DNA from: RFTU01 sp046094505
Lineage (GTDB): Bacteria; Pseudomonadota; Gammaproteobacteria; Burkholderiales; Burkholderiaceae_C
NCBI GenBank assembly: GCA_046094505.1
Contig: JBJTHN010000073.1
Span: 1-57,053 of the forward strand
Length of the DNA: 57,053 nucleotides
Direction: 5' to 3'
The translations under genes were made by a program, and so were the position numbers. The stretch's first letter is position 1. Every line of letters starts with the position of its first letter. Positions 1 through 8,557 of this stretch are shown in pieces. The notes beneath the pieces were generated by a model. It worked only from the letters and a program-made list of their open reading frames with translations, was not told where the DNA came from and ran no database searches.

Positions 1-7
1 CCCGCCC

Positions 8-1015
8 TCAAACCGGCATCACCCTCAAGCGCCCGGCCTGGCGCTGCAGGGTGTGGTTGAGCAGGCTCACCGCTGCGTGGATGGCGCTGATCGTGGGCGT
101 GGGCACACCCGTGATGCGGCCCAGCTCCACCACACTGCCCACCAGGGCATCGAGCTCCAAGGCTCGGCCGTGCTCCACATCCTGAAGCATCGACGTCTTG
201 TGCGCGCCCACGGCCTGCGCCCCTGCGATGCGCTGCTCCAGGCTCACCTTGAATTGCACGCCCAGCTGCTCACCGATGGCCTGGGCCTCACGCATCATTT
301 GCGCGGCCAGTTCGCGTGAAGCCGGGTAAGCGCAGATGTCTTCCAGCGTGGCGTGGGTCAGCGCACTGATGGGGTTGAAACTGAGATTGCCCCACAGCTT
401 GACCCAGATCTCGCTGCGAATGTCCTTGCTGACCGGGGCCTTGAAGCCCGACTCCATCAGCGCCTTGCTCAAGGCCTCGATGCGCGGGCTGCGAGAGCCA
501 TCAGGCTCGCCCAAGGTGAAGCGGTTGCCCTCGATCACCTTTACCAGGCCCGGCTCCACCAACTCGGCCGCGGGGTACACCACGCTGCCAATCACGCGCT
601 CGGGCTCGATGTGCTGGGCCAACAAACTGCCGGGGTCCACCGATTCCAGTGCACGGCCTTCATACGGGCCAGCAAGCTTGTGAAAGTACCACCACGGCAC
701 GCCGTTGATCATGGTGACCACCATCGTGTCCGGGCCAAACAGGGCCCGCAGGCCGGGCAACAGATCCTTGACCTGGTGGGCTTTGACCGTCAACAGCACC
801 GCATCCTGCGCTCCGGCTTCGGCCATGTCCTGCACCGCACGGGCAGTGGGCGCATGCAGCGCTCTGCCATCTTCCAGGGTCAAGCGAAAGCCCTGGGCCT
901 GTATGGCCTGCAGGTTGCGGTTGCGGGCGATGAAGGTGACCTCATGCCCGGCGTGGGCCAGGCGGGCCCCCAAGTAACCGCCGATGGCACCGGCGCCGAC
1001 GATGGCGAATTTCAT
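8..1015 (-). CDS. Ketopantoate reductase family protein (ApbA/PanE)
   Basis: This is an NADPH-dependent 2-dehydropantoate 2-reductase family protein of 335 aa, normal for the family. Residues 7-13 read GAGAIGG, the Rossmann nucleotide-binding loop, and residues 205-210 (VKLWGN) hold the family's Lys and Asn near the active site, followed by the conserved NPISALTHA stretch. The ATG at 1015 is chosen because the glycine loop then sits at the N-terminus; an upstream start at 1075 would add 20 unrelated residues. It lies downstream of tctA on the same strand with a 91-base gap. In this setting it may reduce another 2-oxo acid rather than serve pantothenate synthesis, so I give no symbol. Confidence 0.88.
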   Translation of the reverse strand: MKFAIVGAGAIGGYLGARLAHAGHEVTFIARNRNLQAIQAQGFRLTLEDGRALHAPTARAVQDMAEAGAQDAVLLTVKAHQVKDLLPGLRALFGPDTMVVTMINGVPWWYFHKLAGPYEGRALESVDPGSLLAQHIEPERVIGSVVYPAAELVEPGLVKVIEGNRFTLGEPDGSRSPRIEALSKALMESGFKAPVSKDIRSEIWVKLWGNLSFNPISALTHATLEDICAYPASRELAAQMMREAQAIGEQLGVQFKVSLEQRIAGAQAVGAHKTSMLQDVEHGRALELDALVGSVVELGRITGVPTPTISAIHAAVSLLNHTLQRQAGRLRVMPV

Positions 1016-1106
1016 AGCAAAGGCAACTCGTTCAAACAGGAGGGGAGCCGCCAGGGGCAGCCCCGCACACTTCAATCCAGCACCAGACCGATGCGGGCTC
1101 GCGGCA

Positions 1107-2615
1107 TCAGGCGGGCCGCGCCGGCGCAGCGAGGAGCTTGCGCTTCAGCGTACCCCACAGCGGCCACAGCAGCATCACCAGGGCCAGGGCGCTCACGCTG
1201 CCCACCAGGGCGTTGCTCCAGAAAATGGCCACGCTGCCATCGCTGAGCAGCATGGCCTGGCGGAAGCTGCTCTCAGCCCCCTTGCCCAGCACCAAGGCCA
1301 GCACCAGGGGCGCCAGGGGGTACCTTAACTTCTTGAACAGGTACCCGAAGACGCCGAACACCATCATCATGATCACATCGAACATGGAGTTGTTGACGGT
1401 GTACGCGCCGATGGCACAAATCACGATGATCACCGGCGCAATGATGGAAAACGGGATGCGCAGGATGGCGGCCCACCAGGGCACCGTGGTCAGCACCACG
1501 ATCAAGCCCACCACATTGCCCAGGTACATCGAAGCGATCAGCCCCCAGACGAAATCCTGTTGCTCCACGAAGAGCATGGGCCCGGGCTGCAAGCCCCAGA
1601 TCAGCAGACCGCCCAGCAGCACCGCCGCCGTGGGTGAGCCCGGCACCCCCAAGGTGAGCATGGGCAGCAGGGCCGAGGTACCGGCCGCATGCGCGGCGGT
1701 TTCCGGCGCGGCCACGCCTTCGATGTTGCCCTTGCCGAAGCTGTCGGGGTCTCGGTTCATGCGGCGCGCCACCCCGTAGCTCATGAACGAGGCCGGTGTG
1801 GCCCCACCCGGTGTGATGCCCATCCAGCAGCCGATGGCCGTGGAGCGCAGGAACGTCATCCAGTAGGCCGGCAAGCCCTTCCAGGTCTCCCACACCGTGC
1901 CCAGTGTGATGCGCGCGCTCTTGCCCTTGAAGGCCAGGCCCTCTTCCATCGTCAGCAGGATCTCGCCGATGCCAAACAGGCCGATCACCGCAATCAGAAA
2001 GTCAAAGCCGCTGAGCAGTTCGGTGGAGCCAAAGGTCAGGCGCAGCTGGCCCGTCACCGTGTCCAAGCCCACACAGGCCAGCGCAAAGCCCAGCATCATG
2101 GCGGCAATCACCTTGGCCGGCGGCTCCTTGCTCATGCCCACGAAGCTGCAGAAGGTCAGGAGGTACACCGAGAAGAACTCGGCCGGCCCGAACTTCAAGG
2201 CGAACTTGGCCAAAACCGGGGCCAAGAACGTGATCACCATGACCGCGAACAGCGCACCCACAAAAGACGAGGTGAAGGCCGCGGTCAAGGCCTGTGCGGC
2301 CTTGCCCTGTTGCGCCATCGGGTAGCCATCGAAGGTGGTGGCCACGCTCCAGGGCTCGCCCGGGATGTTGAACAGGATGGAGGTGATGGCCCCACCGAAC
2401 AGCGCACCCCAGTAGATGCAGCTGAGCATGATGATGGCCGATGTGGGGTTCATGCTGAAGGTCAGCGGCAGCAAGATGGCGATGCCGTTGGCGCCCCCCA
2501 AGCCGGGCAACACGCCAATGAGCACGCCCAGGGTGATGCCCACAAACATGAACACCAGGTTCTGCGGCGACAGCGCCACCGCAAAGCCGTTCATCAACAG
2601 GGAGATTTCTTCCAT
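1107..2615 (-). CDS. tctA: Tripartite tricarboxylate transporter, large permease TctA
   Basis: The 502-aa polytopic inner-membrane protein matches the usual length (about 500 aa) and make-up of TctA, the large channel subunit of TTT-family sodium- or proton-driven carboxylate uptake. Near residues 36-52 it has the PGLGGANGIAILLPL motif, and near residues 75-95 the FNIPGEPWS region typical of the family. It follows tctB (121-base gap) and tctC on the same strand, so a complete three-part transporter is encoded. The substrate cannot be read from the permease; the neighbouring acyl-CoA ligase suggests a small carboxylic acid. Confidence 0.95.
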   Translation of the reverse strand: MEEISLLMNGFAVALSPQNLVFMFVGITLGVLIGVLPGLGGANGIAILLPLTFSMNPTSAIIMLSCIYWGALFGGAITSILFNIPGEPWSVATTFDGYPMAQQGKAAQALTAAFTSSFVGALFAVMVITFLAPVLAKFALKFGPAEFFSVYLLTFCSFVGMSKEPPAKVIAAMMLGFALACVGLDTVTGQLRLTFGSTELLSGFDFLIAVIGLFGIGEILLTMEEGLAFKGKSARITLGTVWETWKGLPAYWMTFLRSTAIGCWMGITPGGATPASFMSYGVARRMNRDPDSFGKGNIEGVAAPETAAHAAGTSALLPMLTLGVPGSPTAAVLLGGLLIWGLQPGPMLFVEQQDFVWGLIASMYLGNVVGLIVVLTTVPWWAAILRIPFSIIAPVIIVICAIGAYTVNNSMFDVIMMMVFGVFGYLFKKLRYPLAPLVLALVLGKGAESSFRQAMLLSDGSVAIFWSNALVGSVSALALVMLLWPLWGTLKRKLLAAPARPA

Positions 2616-2736
2616 CGCCAGGTCCGGTTCAGGCCTGCGCGCTTGCGCTGCAGACGGGAAAAACAGGGCAACCCGCAGCGGGCCGCCGCTTTACTGCAGC
2701 GTTCACACCTGGGCAGCCCGAAGGCCGCCCAAACCC

Positions 2737-3330
2737 TCAAAAGCCCAGCAAGGCTTCGATGGGCCCCTTGGGCAAGGGCACCAGGAACCAGCGCTCAAAC
2801 ACCACGAACACGGTCAGGGGTACCCCAAGCGACACGCTCAGGCTGGGCAGCCAAGCAAAGCCGCCATGGCGCCTCATGAACCAGGCAATCAGCACGATCG
2901 ACGCGGCATACAGCCCCGTGAAGCCCATGGCCACCACATAGAGCGTGGCCGGCACCAGCATGCACATCACCAGGCGCAGTTCGTCGCGGCCCACAAAGGT
3001 CCTGGTGAGCAACTCATCAGGCGCCCCAGCGCCCCGCGCCAGCCACGCCGCCACAGCCTTGAACAGGATGAAGCCGCTGGAGCCCAGGAGCATCAGGCCG
3101 ATGTAGAAGGGAAAGTAGCCCGACTGGGGGCCGTCGTCGGCCCAGCCCGCACCCATGCGCAGGCTGTCAAACACCACCAAGCCGCCCAGGGCCATCAGAA
3201 AGGCCGCCACGGCCACCTCGGGGCCCCACTCGCGGATGCCCTCGCGCGCCGCTTCAGCGCCCGCGTGTGCAGCATCGGCCGGCATCGCCGGATCCAGGGC
3301 CTGGGAAGGGTTCGATGTGGGGGTCTTCAT
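2737..3330 (-). CDS. tctB: Tripartite tricarboxylate transporter, small permease TctB
   Basis: A 197-aa small membrane subunit of the TTT transporter. The N-terminal 30 residues are hydrophilic; several hydrophobic segments follow, one at about residues 38-56 and a cluster in the second half. Its assignment rests on size, hydrophobicity and its position between tctC and tctA, since TctB proteins diverge strongly in sequence. The start at 3330 is the first ATG of the frame. A TTTGGG microsatellite lies just upstream, in the gap to tctC. Confidence 0.88.
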   Translation of the reverse strand: MKTPTSNPSQALDPAMPADAAHAGAEAAREGIREWGPEVAVAAFLMALGGLVVFDSLRMGAGWADDGPQSGYFPFYIGLMLLGSSGFILFKAVAAWLARGAGAPDELLTRTFVGRDELRLVMCMLVPATLYVVAMGFTGLYAASIVLIAWFMRRHGGFAWLPSLSVSLGVPLTVFVVFERWFLVPLPKGPIEALLGF

Positions 3331-3370
3331 GAGCGGCTCCGCGGAGGCTACGGTGCGGCCGTGGGTTGAG

Positions 3371-3394
3371 TTTGGGTTTGGGTTTGGGTTTGGG
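3371..3394. repeat. (TTTGGG)4 hexamer microsatellite, potential G-quadruplex
   Basis: Four perfect copies of TTTGGG occupy the 93-base gap between tctC and tctB; a fifth degenerate unit (TGGGCG) follows. With four GGG runs separated by TTT, the plus strand (the template strand for tct transcription) could fold into a G-quadruplex. Slippage could also change the tctC-tctB spacing by multiples of 6 bases. The repeat is seen directly; the function is inference. Confidence 0.9.
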
Positions 3395-3423
3395 TGGGCG
3401 TTGGCGGTTGGCGGTAGCCCGGC

Positions 3424-4506
3424 TCACTTGGCCAGAAAGCCCGCTTCCTTCATCAGCTCGCGGTGGCGGAACTCGTTCTTGCCAAGCCAGTCGACATACT
3501 CCTGTCCGCTCATGAAGGTCTGGTTGAAGGCGCCCTTCTCCATGAAGTCTTTCCACTCGGGCGTGGCGCGCACCTTCTTCATCAACTCCAGGTAGAAGTT
3601 GATCTGGTCCTGTGTCACGCCCGGGGGCATGAAGATGCCGCGCAGCATCAGGTAGTCCACCGGCAGCCCTGCCGAGGCACAGGTGGGCAGGTCAGCCCAG
3701 CTCTGTGAGGCCGTCACCTTGGCCTTGTAGGGCATGGGCTTTTGGTCGAACACGCACAAGGCCCGCAGCTTGCCGGCGCGCCAATGGTTCTCAGCCTCGA
3801 TGGGGTTGTTGACGGTCGAGGTCACGTGGTTGCCCACCAACTGAACCGCCACATCGCCACCGCCCTTGAACGGCACATACGTGATCTTCTTGCCCGCAGC
3901 CTTTTCGATCATCACGGTGATGATTTGGTCTTCCTGCTTGGACCCGGTGCCGGCCATCTTGAAGCTGCGGTCTGGGCCACCCTTGACCGCATCGAAATAG
4001 GCCTTGGCCGTCTTGTGCGGCGACTCCTCATTGACCCACAGCACGAACTGGTCCAGGGCCAGCATGGCCACGGGCGTCATGTCGCGCCAGTTGAAGGGCA
4101 CAGCGGTGGCCATCGGAGTGGTGAACAGGTTGGACAGCGTGATGACAAGCTTGTGGGCGTTGCCCTTGTCGCTCTTCACATCCAAGAAGCCTTCAGCGCC
4201 GGCGCCGCCGGACTTGTTCAGCACCACCATGGGCTGCTTCATCAAGCTGTGCTTGGTGACCACGCCCTGAATGAAGCGCGCCATTTGGTCGGCACCGCCG
4301 CCCGTGCCCGCGGGCACCACGAATTCCACCGGCTTGGTGGGCTCCCAGGCGGCGTGGGCCCGTTGGGCTGCGCCCAGGCCCAGACCGATGGCCACGGCGG
4401 TGACCCCCAGTGCCAGAAGGCCCGACCTGAGGGGCCTAAGGGGCTGAGCCTTGGCGCGCGCGCTGCGGGCCTGGGGGTGCATGGGCAAGGGCTGATGGTG
4501 CGGCAT
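3424..4506 (-). CDS. tctC: Periplasmic carboxylate-binding protein, TctC/Bug family
   Basis: A 360-aa extracytoplasmic solute receptor of the Bug family, which delivers carboxylates to TctAB. A long, basic N-terminal region followed by a hydrophobic stretch and an AHA cleavage site (about residue 52) forms the signal peptide. After it come the PVEFVVPAGTGGGADQMAR ligand-loop motif and the conserved YVPFKGGGDVAVQLVGNHV segment. The start at 4506 is supported by GGAGA six bases upstream on the minus strand. It is the first gene of tctC-tctB-tctA. Bug proteins are numerous in Burkholderiales and their ligands are hard to predict. Confidence 0.95.
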   Translation of the reverse strand: MPHHQPLPMHPQARSARAKAQPLRPLRSGLLALGVTAVAIGLGLGAAQRAHAAWEPTKPVEFVVPAGTGGGADQMARFIQGVVTKHSLMKQPMVVLNKSGGAGAEGFLDVKSDKGNAHKLVITLSNLFTTPMATAVPFNWRDMTPVAMLALDQFVLWVNEESPHKTAKAYFDAVKGGPDRSFKMAGTGSKQEDQIITVMIEKAAGKKITYVPFKGGGDVAVQLVGNHVTSTVNNPIEAENHWRAGKLRALCVFDQKPMPYKAKVTASQSWADLPTCASAGLPVDYLMLRGIFMPPGVTQDQINFYLELMKKVRATPEWKDFMEKGAFNQTFMSGQEYVDWLGKNEFRHRELMKEAGFLAK

Positions 4507-4647
4507 GGCTGTCTCCGGTGTTCCGCCAGTGCGGCAAAACGGCCCGCCAGGAGGTGAGGTTTGTCTAGGTCAAATCAGCCCTGATGGGCCGAAACTTCGA
4601 ACTCTAGGGAATACCGCTCCTTTAGAGAATTTAATCTTTCGTGTCAG

Positions 4648-4671
4648 TGGATTAAGGAATTGCTTAATCCA
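4648..4671. promoter_or_regulatory. Inverted repeat TGGATTAAG-N6-CTTAATCCA
   Basis: Nine-base perfect arms separated by GAATTG lie in the 199-base AT-rich gap between the acyl-CoA ligase stop and tctC. It could be an operator controlling tctCBA. Alternatively it could be the stem of a weak terminator after the ligase, but no T-run follows on the minus strand. The repeat is seen; the role is undetermined. Confidence 0.5.
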
Positions 4672-4705
4672 GACCCCGGGCTGGCATGCCCGGCATGGGG
4701 CCGGT

Positions 4706-6247
4706 TCAGCCCAAGCTCAATTTGGCCGCCAACCCGATGCGCTGCAGCTTGCCCGTCGCGCCCTTGGGTATCTCGTCCATGAAGAGGATCTTCTTGGGCA
4801 CCTTGAAGTCCGCTGCGCGGCCGGCCACGAAGGCCTGCAGGTCCTTTTCCGTGGCGGATTGGCCCTCGCGCAACACCACCACCGCGGCCACTTCCTCGCC
4901 CAGCTTGGGGTGGGGCATGCCGAAGCACACCACCTGGGCCACCGCCGCATGGTCCATCAGGATCTCGTCCACCTCGCGAGGGCTGATCTTTTCACCGCCC
5001 CGGTTGATGATTTCCTTGAGGCGCCCTGTGATGCTGATATAGCCGTCCTCGTCCATCACGCCTTGGTCCCCGGTGCGGAACCAACCTTCGCTGAAGCCCT
5101 CGGCATTGGCCTTCTCGTTGTTCTCGTAACCCGCCGTGACGTTGTCGCCTCGGATCACGATTTCGCCGGTTTGGCCCCGTGTCAGCAGCACGCCGTCGAG
5201 CATGATCGCCACCTCAGGCCCGGCCGCCACGCCCACCGTTCCCGGCTTGCGCAGGGCTGGCGGCAGGGGGTTGCTGGCCATCTGGTGGCAGGCCTCGGTC
5301 ATGCCGTAGCTCTCGATCAACGGGGCGCCAAAGGCCTCCTCCAGCTCGCGGATGACCTGCGGCGGAATCGATGAGGAGGAGGACCGCAGGAACCTCAAGG
5401 GATGGCGAGCAATCACTTCGGTGTTGCCCTTGGCCCGCTGCAGGATGGCCTGGTGCATGGTGGGCACCGCCGTGTACCAGGTGGGGCGGGCCTCGTCCAT
5501 CCAGGCGAAGAACTTCAGGGCGTTGAAGCCGGGGGTGCAAAACACCTCCGAGCCCGCCGAAATCGGCGCCAAGACGCCCGCGATCAGGCCGTGGATGTGG
5601 AACAGCGGCATGATGTTCAAGCCGCGGTCGGCGGCCGTGAACTGCAAGGTGGTTCGGATGTTGCGCGCCGAAGCCGCCAGATTGCCCACACTCAAAGGCA
5701 CGATCTTGGGCCGCGAGGTGGTGCCCGAGGTGTGCAGCACCATGCCCACGTCTGAAGCCTGGCTCCAGCCCGCTTTGTCCGCCGACACCGGGGCGGCCGC
5801 CACCGAACCGGGGCCTGACGCCCCCAGGCTGAAGTCACCCGCCGGGGCGCCTTCGGCCACCTGAAGTTCGATGACCCTGACCCCTAAGCGAGCGGCCACT
5901 TCCACGGCAGGACTCGTACTGCCTCGCTCCACAATCAAGAGCTTGGCATGCAAGTCGCTCAGGTAGAACTCGAACTCGTCGGCTCGGTAGGCTGGGTTCA
6001 GGGGTGCGCTGGTGGTGCCGGCGGCACACGCCAGGTAGCAGGTGGCCATTTCCGGGCCGTTGGGCAGCACGATGGCGACCCGGTCGTTGCGGCCCGCGCC
6101 CAGTTCATTCAGGCGGGCGATGGTGCGTTGCACCAGGGCCCGCAAGCCGGCGTGGCTGAGCTTGGGGCGGCCCGGCGCGGAAATGGCTGGCGCCGCATCA
6201 GGGCCTGCTTGCAGCAGGGAATGAAAAGGGTACTGGGCAGCGGTCAT
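4706..6247 (-). CDS. Acyl-CoA synthetase, oxalyl-CoA-synthetase-like
   Basis: A 513-aa ANL-superfamily enzyme that would activate a carboxylate with ATP and CoA through an acyl-adenylate. The adenylation P-loop is TSGTTSRPK, the A5 region reads YGMTEACHQMASNPLP, the A7 region is WFRTGDQG, and a C-terminal Lys lies in GATGKLQR. The HQMASNPLP signature is what I associate with the AAE3/Pcs60 oxalate-CoA ligases, so oxalate or a similar short dicarboxylate is a plausible substrate. It lies directly upstream of tctCBA on the same strand. No oxalyl-CoA decarboxylase is present in the window, so the pathway is incomplete here. Confidence 0.85.
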   Translation of the reverse strand: MTAAQYPFHSLLQAGPDAAPAISAPGRPKLSHAGLRALVQRTIARLNELGAGRNDRVAIVLPNGPEMATCYLACAAGTTSAPLNPAYRADEFEFYLSDLHAKLLIVERGSTSPAVEVAARLGVRVIELQVAEGAPAGDFSLGASGPGSVAAAPVSADKAGWSQASDVGMVLHTSGTTSRPKIVPLSVGNLAASARNIRTTLQFTAADRGLNIMPLFHIHGLIAGVLAPISAGSEVFCTPGFNALKFFAWMDEARPTWYTAVPTMHQAILQRAKGNTEVIARHPLRFLRSSSSSIPPQVIRELEEAFGAPLIESYGMTEACHQMASNPLPPALRKPGTVGVAAGPEVAIMLDGVLLTRGQTGEIVIRGDNVTAGYENNEKANAEGFSEGWFRTGDQGVMDEDGYISITGRLKEIINRGGEKISPREVDEILMDHAAVAQVVCFGMPHPKLGEEVAAVVVLREGQSATEKDLQAFVAGRAADFKVPKKILFMDEIPKGATGKLQRIGLAAKLSLG

Positions 6248-6277
6248 GGGCGGCCTCTAGGTCAGTTGGAACTCCAG

Positions 6278-6288
6278 GTTGGACCAAC
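6278..6288. promoter_or_regulatory. Short palindrome GTTGGACCAAC upstream of the acyl-CoA ligase
   Basis: An 11-base palindrome (GTTGG-A-CCAAC) sits about 30 bases upstream of the ligase start on the minus strand, inside the 113-base gap to kynU. Its size and position would suit an operator, for example of the GntR type, but no regulator is encoded next to it. Confidence 0.35.
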
Positions 6289-6360
6289 TTCGTCCAAGAC
6301 AATTCGCCAGTGTCCGGCCTGGCCGCCGTGATGTCAAGGCAGAGCCCGAACGGGCCGGCC

Positions 6361-7722
6361 TCAGGTGACGCGCGGCCGCGCGGTGGCACGGGGCCCCTGC
6401 CGGGCCACGTGGCGCAAGGCCTCACCCAGGGCCTGCGCGGCCAGCCAAGCCTCTTCGTGGCTGTTGTAGGCCGGCGCAAAGCCAAACCGCAGGATGTCGG
6501 GCTGACCCGGGCGGGGGCTGGCGCGAAAGTCGCCGATCACGCCGCGCTCGATCAAGGTGCGCATGACCGAGTAGCCGTCGGGGGCCTGGGGACCGCAGGC
6601 CCAGCTGACCTGCGAGGCGCGGTGTTCGTCCCGCAGCGGCGTGGCCAAGTGCAGGCCCTGCACCTGCGCAGCCGCTTGGCTGGCGCGGATGAAGGTTCGG
6701 GTGAGCGACAGCGACTTGGCCCTGAGTGCCGCCATGCCGCCCAAGGGGTCGGCGGCGCGCAAGCTGTTCACCCCAGCCTGCAGGGCGGTGAGGCTGAGGA
6801 TGGGCGGCGTGCCGCACGCGTAGCGGGCAATGCCCTGCGCAGGCCGATAGCCCGCGTCGAATTCGAAAGGGGCCGCGTGGCCCAGCCAACCGCGCAGGGG
6901 CTGCTCCACGGCGTTCACATGCGCCGGGTGCACCCACACGAAGGCCGGGGCACCCGGCCCTCCATTGAGGTACTTGTAGCCGCAGCCCACGGCGAAGTCG
7001 GCTTCGGCTGCAGCGGCCTTGAGGTCCACCTCCACCGCGCCCGCACTGTGCGCCAAATCCCACACGGTGATCACGCCCGCCGCACGGGCGGCGCGGTTGA
7101 TGGCCGCCATGTCGTGCATCGCGCCGCTGCGGTAGTCCACGTGGGTGAGCAGCAGCACACCGACCCGGGGGTCGGACAGTGCATCCGTCACGGCCGACGA
7201 TCGCAGGGGCCCGATGGGGGCGTCAGGCGCGGGGTCCCCAGGGGCCGGCCCGACCTCGTGCAGGGTCCAAGCCAAAGCCTCGCACACCCCCTGGGCGATG
7301 TAGCGGTCGGTGGGGAAGTTGTCGGCCTCGGTCAACAGCACGCGCCGTGGTGGCCCGCCGCGCAAGCCGCGCTGCTGCGCCAAACCCATGGCCGCCCACA
7401 GCACCTTGTGCAGGTTGACCGAGGTGCTGTCGGCCACCGTCACCTCGCCCGCACCCGCGCCCACCAAGGGCGCAATCGCATCCCCCACCGCCTGCGCGCG
7501 GCGGATCCAACCCGCGTCGTTCCAACTGCGGATCAGGCCCTGGCCCCACTCGTTTTGCAGGGTGTGCTGCACCGCAGCTGCGGCCTCCAATGGCAAGGCC
7601 CCGAGTGAATTGCCGTCGAGATAGACCACGCCTGCGGGCAGTTGAAACTGAGCCCGCAAGCTCCTCAAGGGGTCGGCGGCGTCCAGCGCGCGGCAGGACT
7701 CCAGATTGGGCACTTGATGCAT
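6361..7722 (-). CDS. kynU: Kynureninase
   Basis: A PLP-dependent kynureninase of 453 aa. It cleaves kynurenine to anthranilate and alanine (and 3-hydroxykynurenine to 3-hydroxyanthranilate) in tryptophan degradation. Near the start is YLDGNSLGALP, typical of the family; the PLP-binding lysine lies in GYKYLNGGPG, and the C-terminal DILRFGFAPAYNSHEE is also characteristic. I chose the ATG at 7722 by family length. An in-frame ATG at 7737 is possible, and the reading frame stays open to 7917 but that part looks non-coding. kynA and kynB are not in the window. The gene's 5' end faces the Spy-like gene. Confidence 0.93.
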   Translation of the reverse strand: MHQVPNLESCRALDAADPLRSLRAQFQLPAGVVYLDGNSLGALPLEAAAAVQHTLQNEWGQGLIRSWNDAGWIRRAQAVGDAIAPLVGAGAGEVTVADSTSVNLHKVLWAAMGLAQQRGLRGGPPRRVLLTEADNFPTDRYIAQGVCEALAWTLHEVGPAPGDPAPDAPIGPLRSSAVTDALSDPRVGVLLLTHVDYRSGAMHDMAAINRAARAAGVITVWDLAHSAGAVEVDLKAAAAEADFAVGCGYKYLNGGPGAPAFVWVHPAHVNAVEQPLRGWLGHAAPFEFDAGYRPAQGIARYACGTPPILSLTALQAGVNSLRAADPLGGMAALRAKSLSLTRTFIRASQAAAQVQGLHLATPLRDEHRASQVSWACGPQAPDGYSVMRTLIERGVIGDFRASPRPGQPDILRFGFAPAYNSHEEAWLAAQALGEALRHVARQGPRATARPRVT

Positions 7723-7888
7723 GGTGTTCGGCGGCATGTTGACATGGAATGCAGGGGGCACCGGCCACCGCTGCAACACTTCTTCACACGATGGGCATGC
7801 AAGGGCGCGGGTGGCGCGGCACACTCCAACCATGATGATCCGCACCACAGCCCACCGATGGGGCCCTGCAGCCGATGCCCCCCGCCCG

Positions 7889-8548
7889 ATGAGCACACTG
7901 CGCGCCAGCCTGCTCACCCTGGTGGTCGCTGCAGGCAGCCTGACTCATGCGCAAACCCCATGGCCGCCTCAACCGGGGAGCACTCCCGCACCCGCAAGCC
8001 CGGCCGTGGGCGTACCCCCGACAGCCAGCGCACCCCCGCTGCCCGGCGGTGAGGCCAGCCCCAGGCCCTTGCCGACCCGCAGCGTGAGTGCCTCCACCTT
8101 GGGCGCACCCCAAAGCGCAGCGTCTGAGGCTGCGCTGGAGCGCCTGCACCAACAGCTGCAGCTCAGCGCTGAGCAGGAGGCCTTTTGGCAGCGCTACGTG
8201 CGCGAGTTGGACGCGGCCACTGGCATGATGATGCGCGAACGGCCCGTGGCCACGGGCCCTGATGAAGGGGCCGCACAACAGCTCGGCCGAGTGGCCATGC
8301 AGTTGCAGAACCGATTGGCCGCCATGGAGACCATCGAGAAGGCTGCCCGCGAGCTGCACGCCGTGCTCAACCCCGAGCAACAGAAGTTGGCCAACCAGGG
8401 GCTGCTGGCCACGCTGCCCCCGCTCTTGGCGGCCACGCCGATCGCAGGCCTGGCCGGACCCCGCGAAGACAACCGCGGCCGCAACGACGGTGCCATGCGC
8501 AGCCGCCGCGGGGGCATGGGAGGGGGCATCGGGAGCATGAGGCCCTGA
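7889..8548 (+). CDS. Exported Spy/CpxP-like (LTXXQ-type) protein
   Basis: A 219-aa protein with an N-terminal signal peptide (residues 1-20, cleaved after HAQ or nearby), a Pro/Ala/Ser-rich linker to about residue 80, and a helical domain. That domain contains LQLSAEQEAFWQRYV and LNPEQQKLANQG, which resemble the repeated helix-end motif of periplasmic Spy/CpxP/LTXXQ proteins. The tail is rich in Arg and Gly. I place the start at ATG 7889 because the signal peptide begins there. The likely role is a periplasmic chaperone or stress protein, but this is only a family-level inference. It converges with the TonB receptor nine bases downstream. Confidence 0.7.
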   Translation: MSTLRASLLTLVVAAGSLTHAQTPWPPQPGSTPAPASPAVGVPPTASAPPLPGGEASPRPLPTRSVSASTLGAPQSAASEAALERLHQQLQLSAEQEAFWQRYVRELDAATGMMMRERPVATGPDEGAAQQLGRVAMQLQNRLAAMETIEKAARELHAVLNPEQQKLANQGLLATLPPLLAATPIAGLAGPREDNRGRNDGAMRSRRGGMGGGIGSMRP

Positions 8549-8557
8549 CGCGCCGCT

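Noticed and set aside
3371..3394. Telomere-like repeat suggesting a linear replicon end
   Set aside because: It is internal, only four units long and flanked by intact operon genes, so it is a microsatellite.
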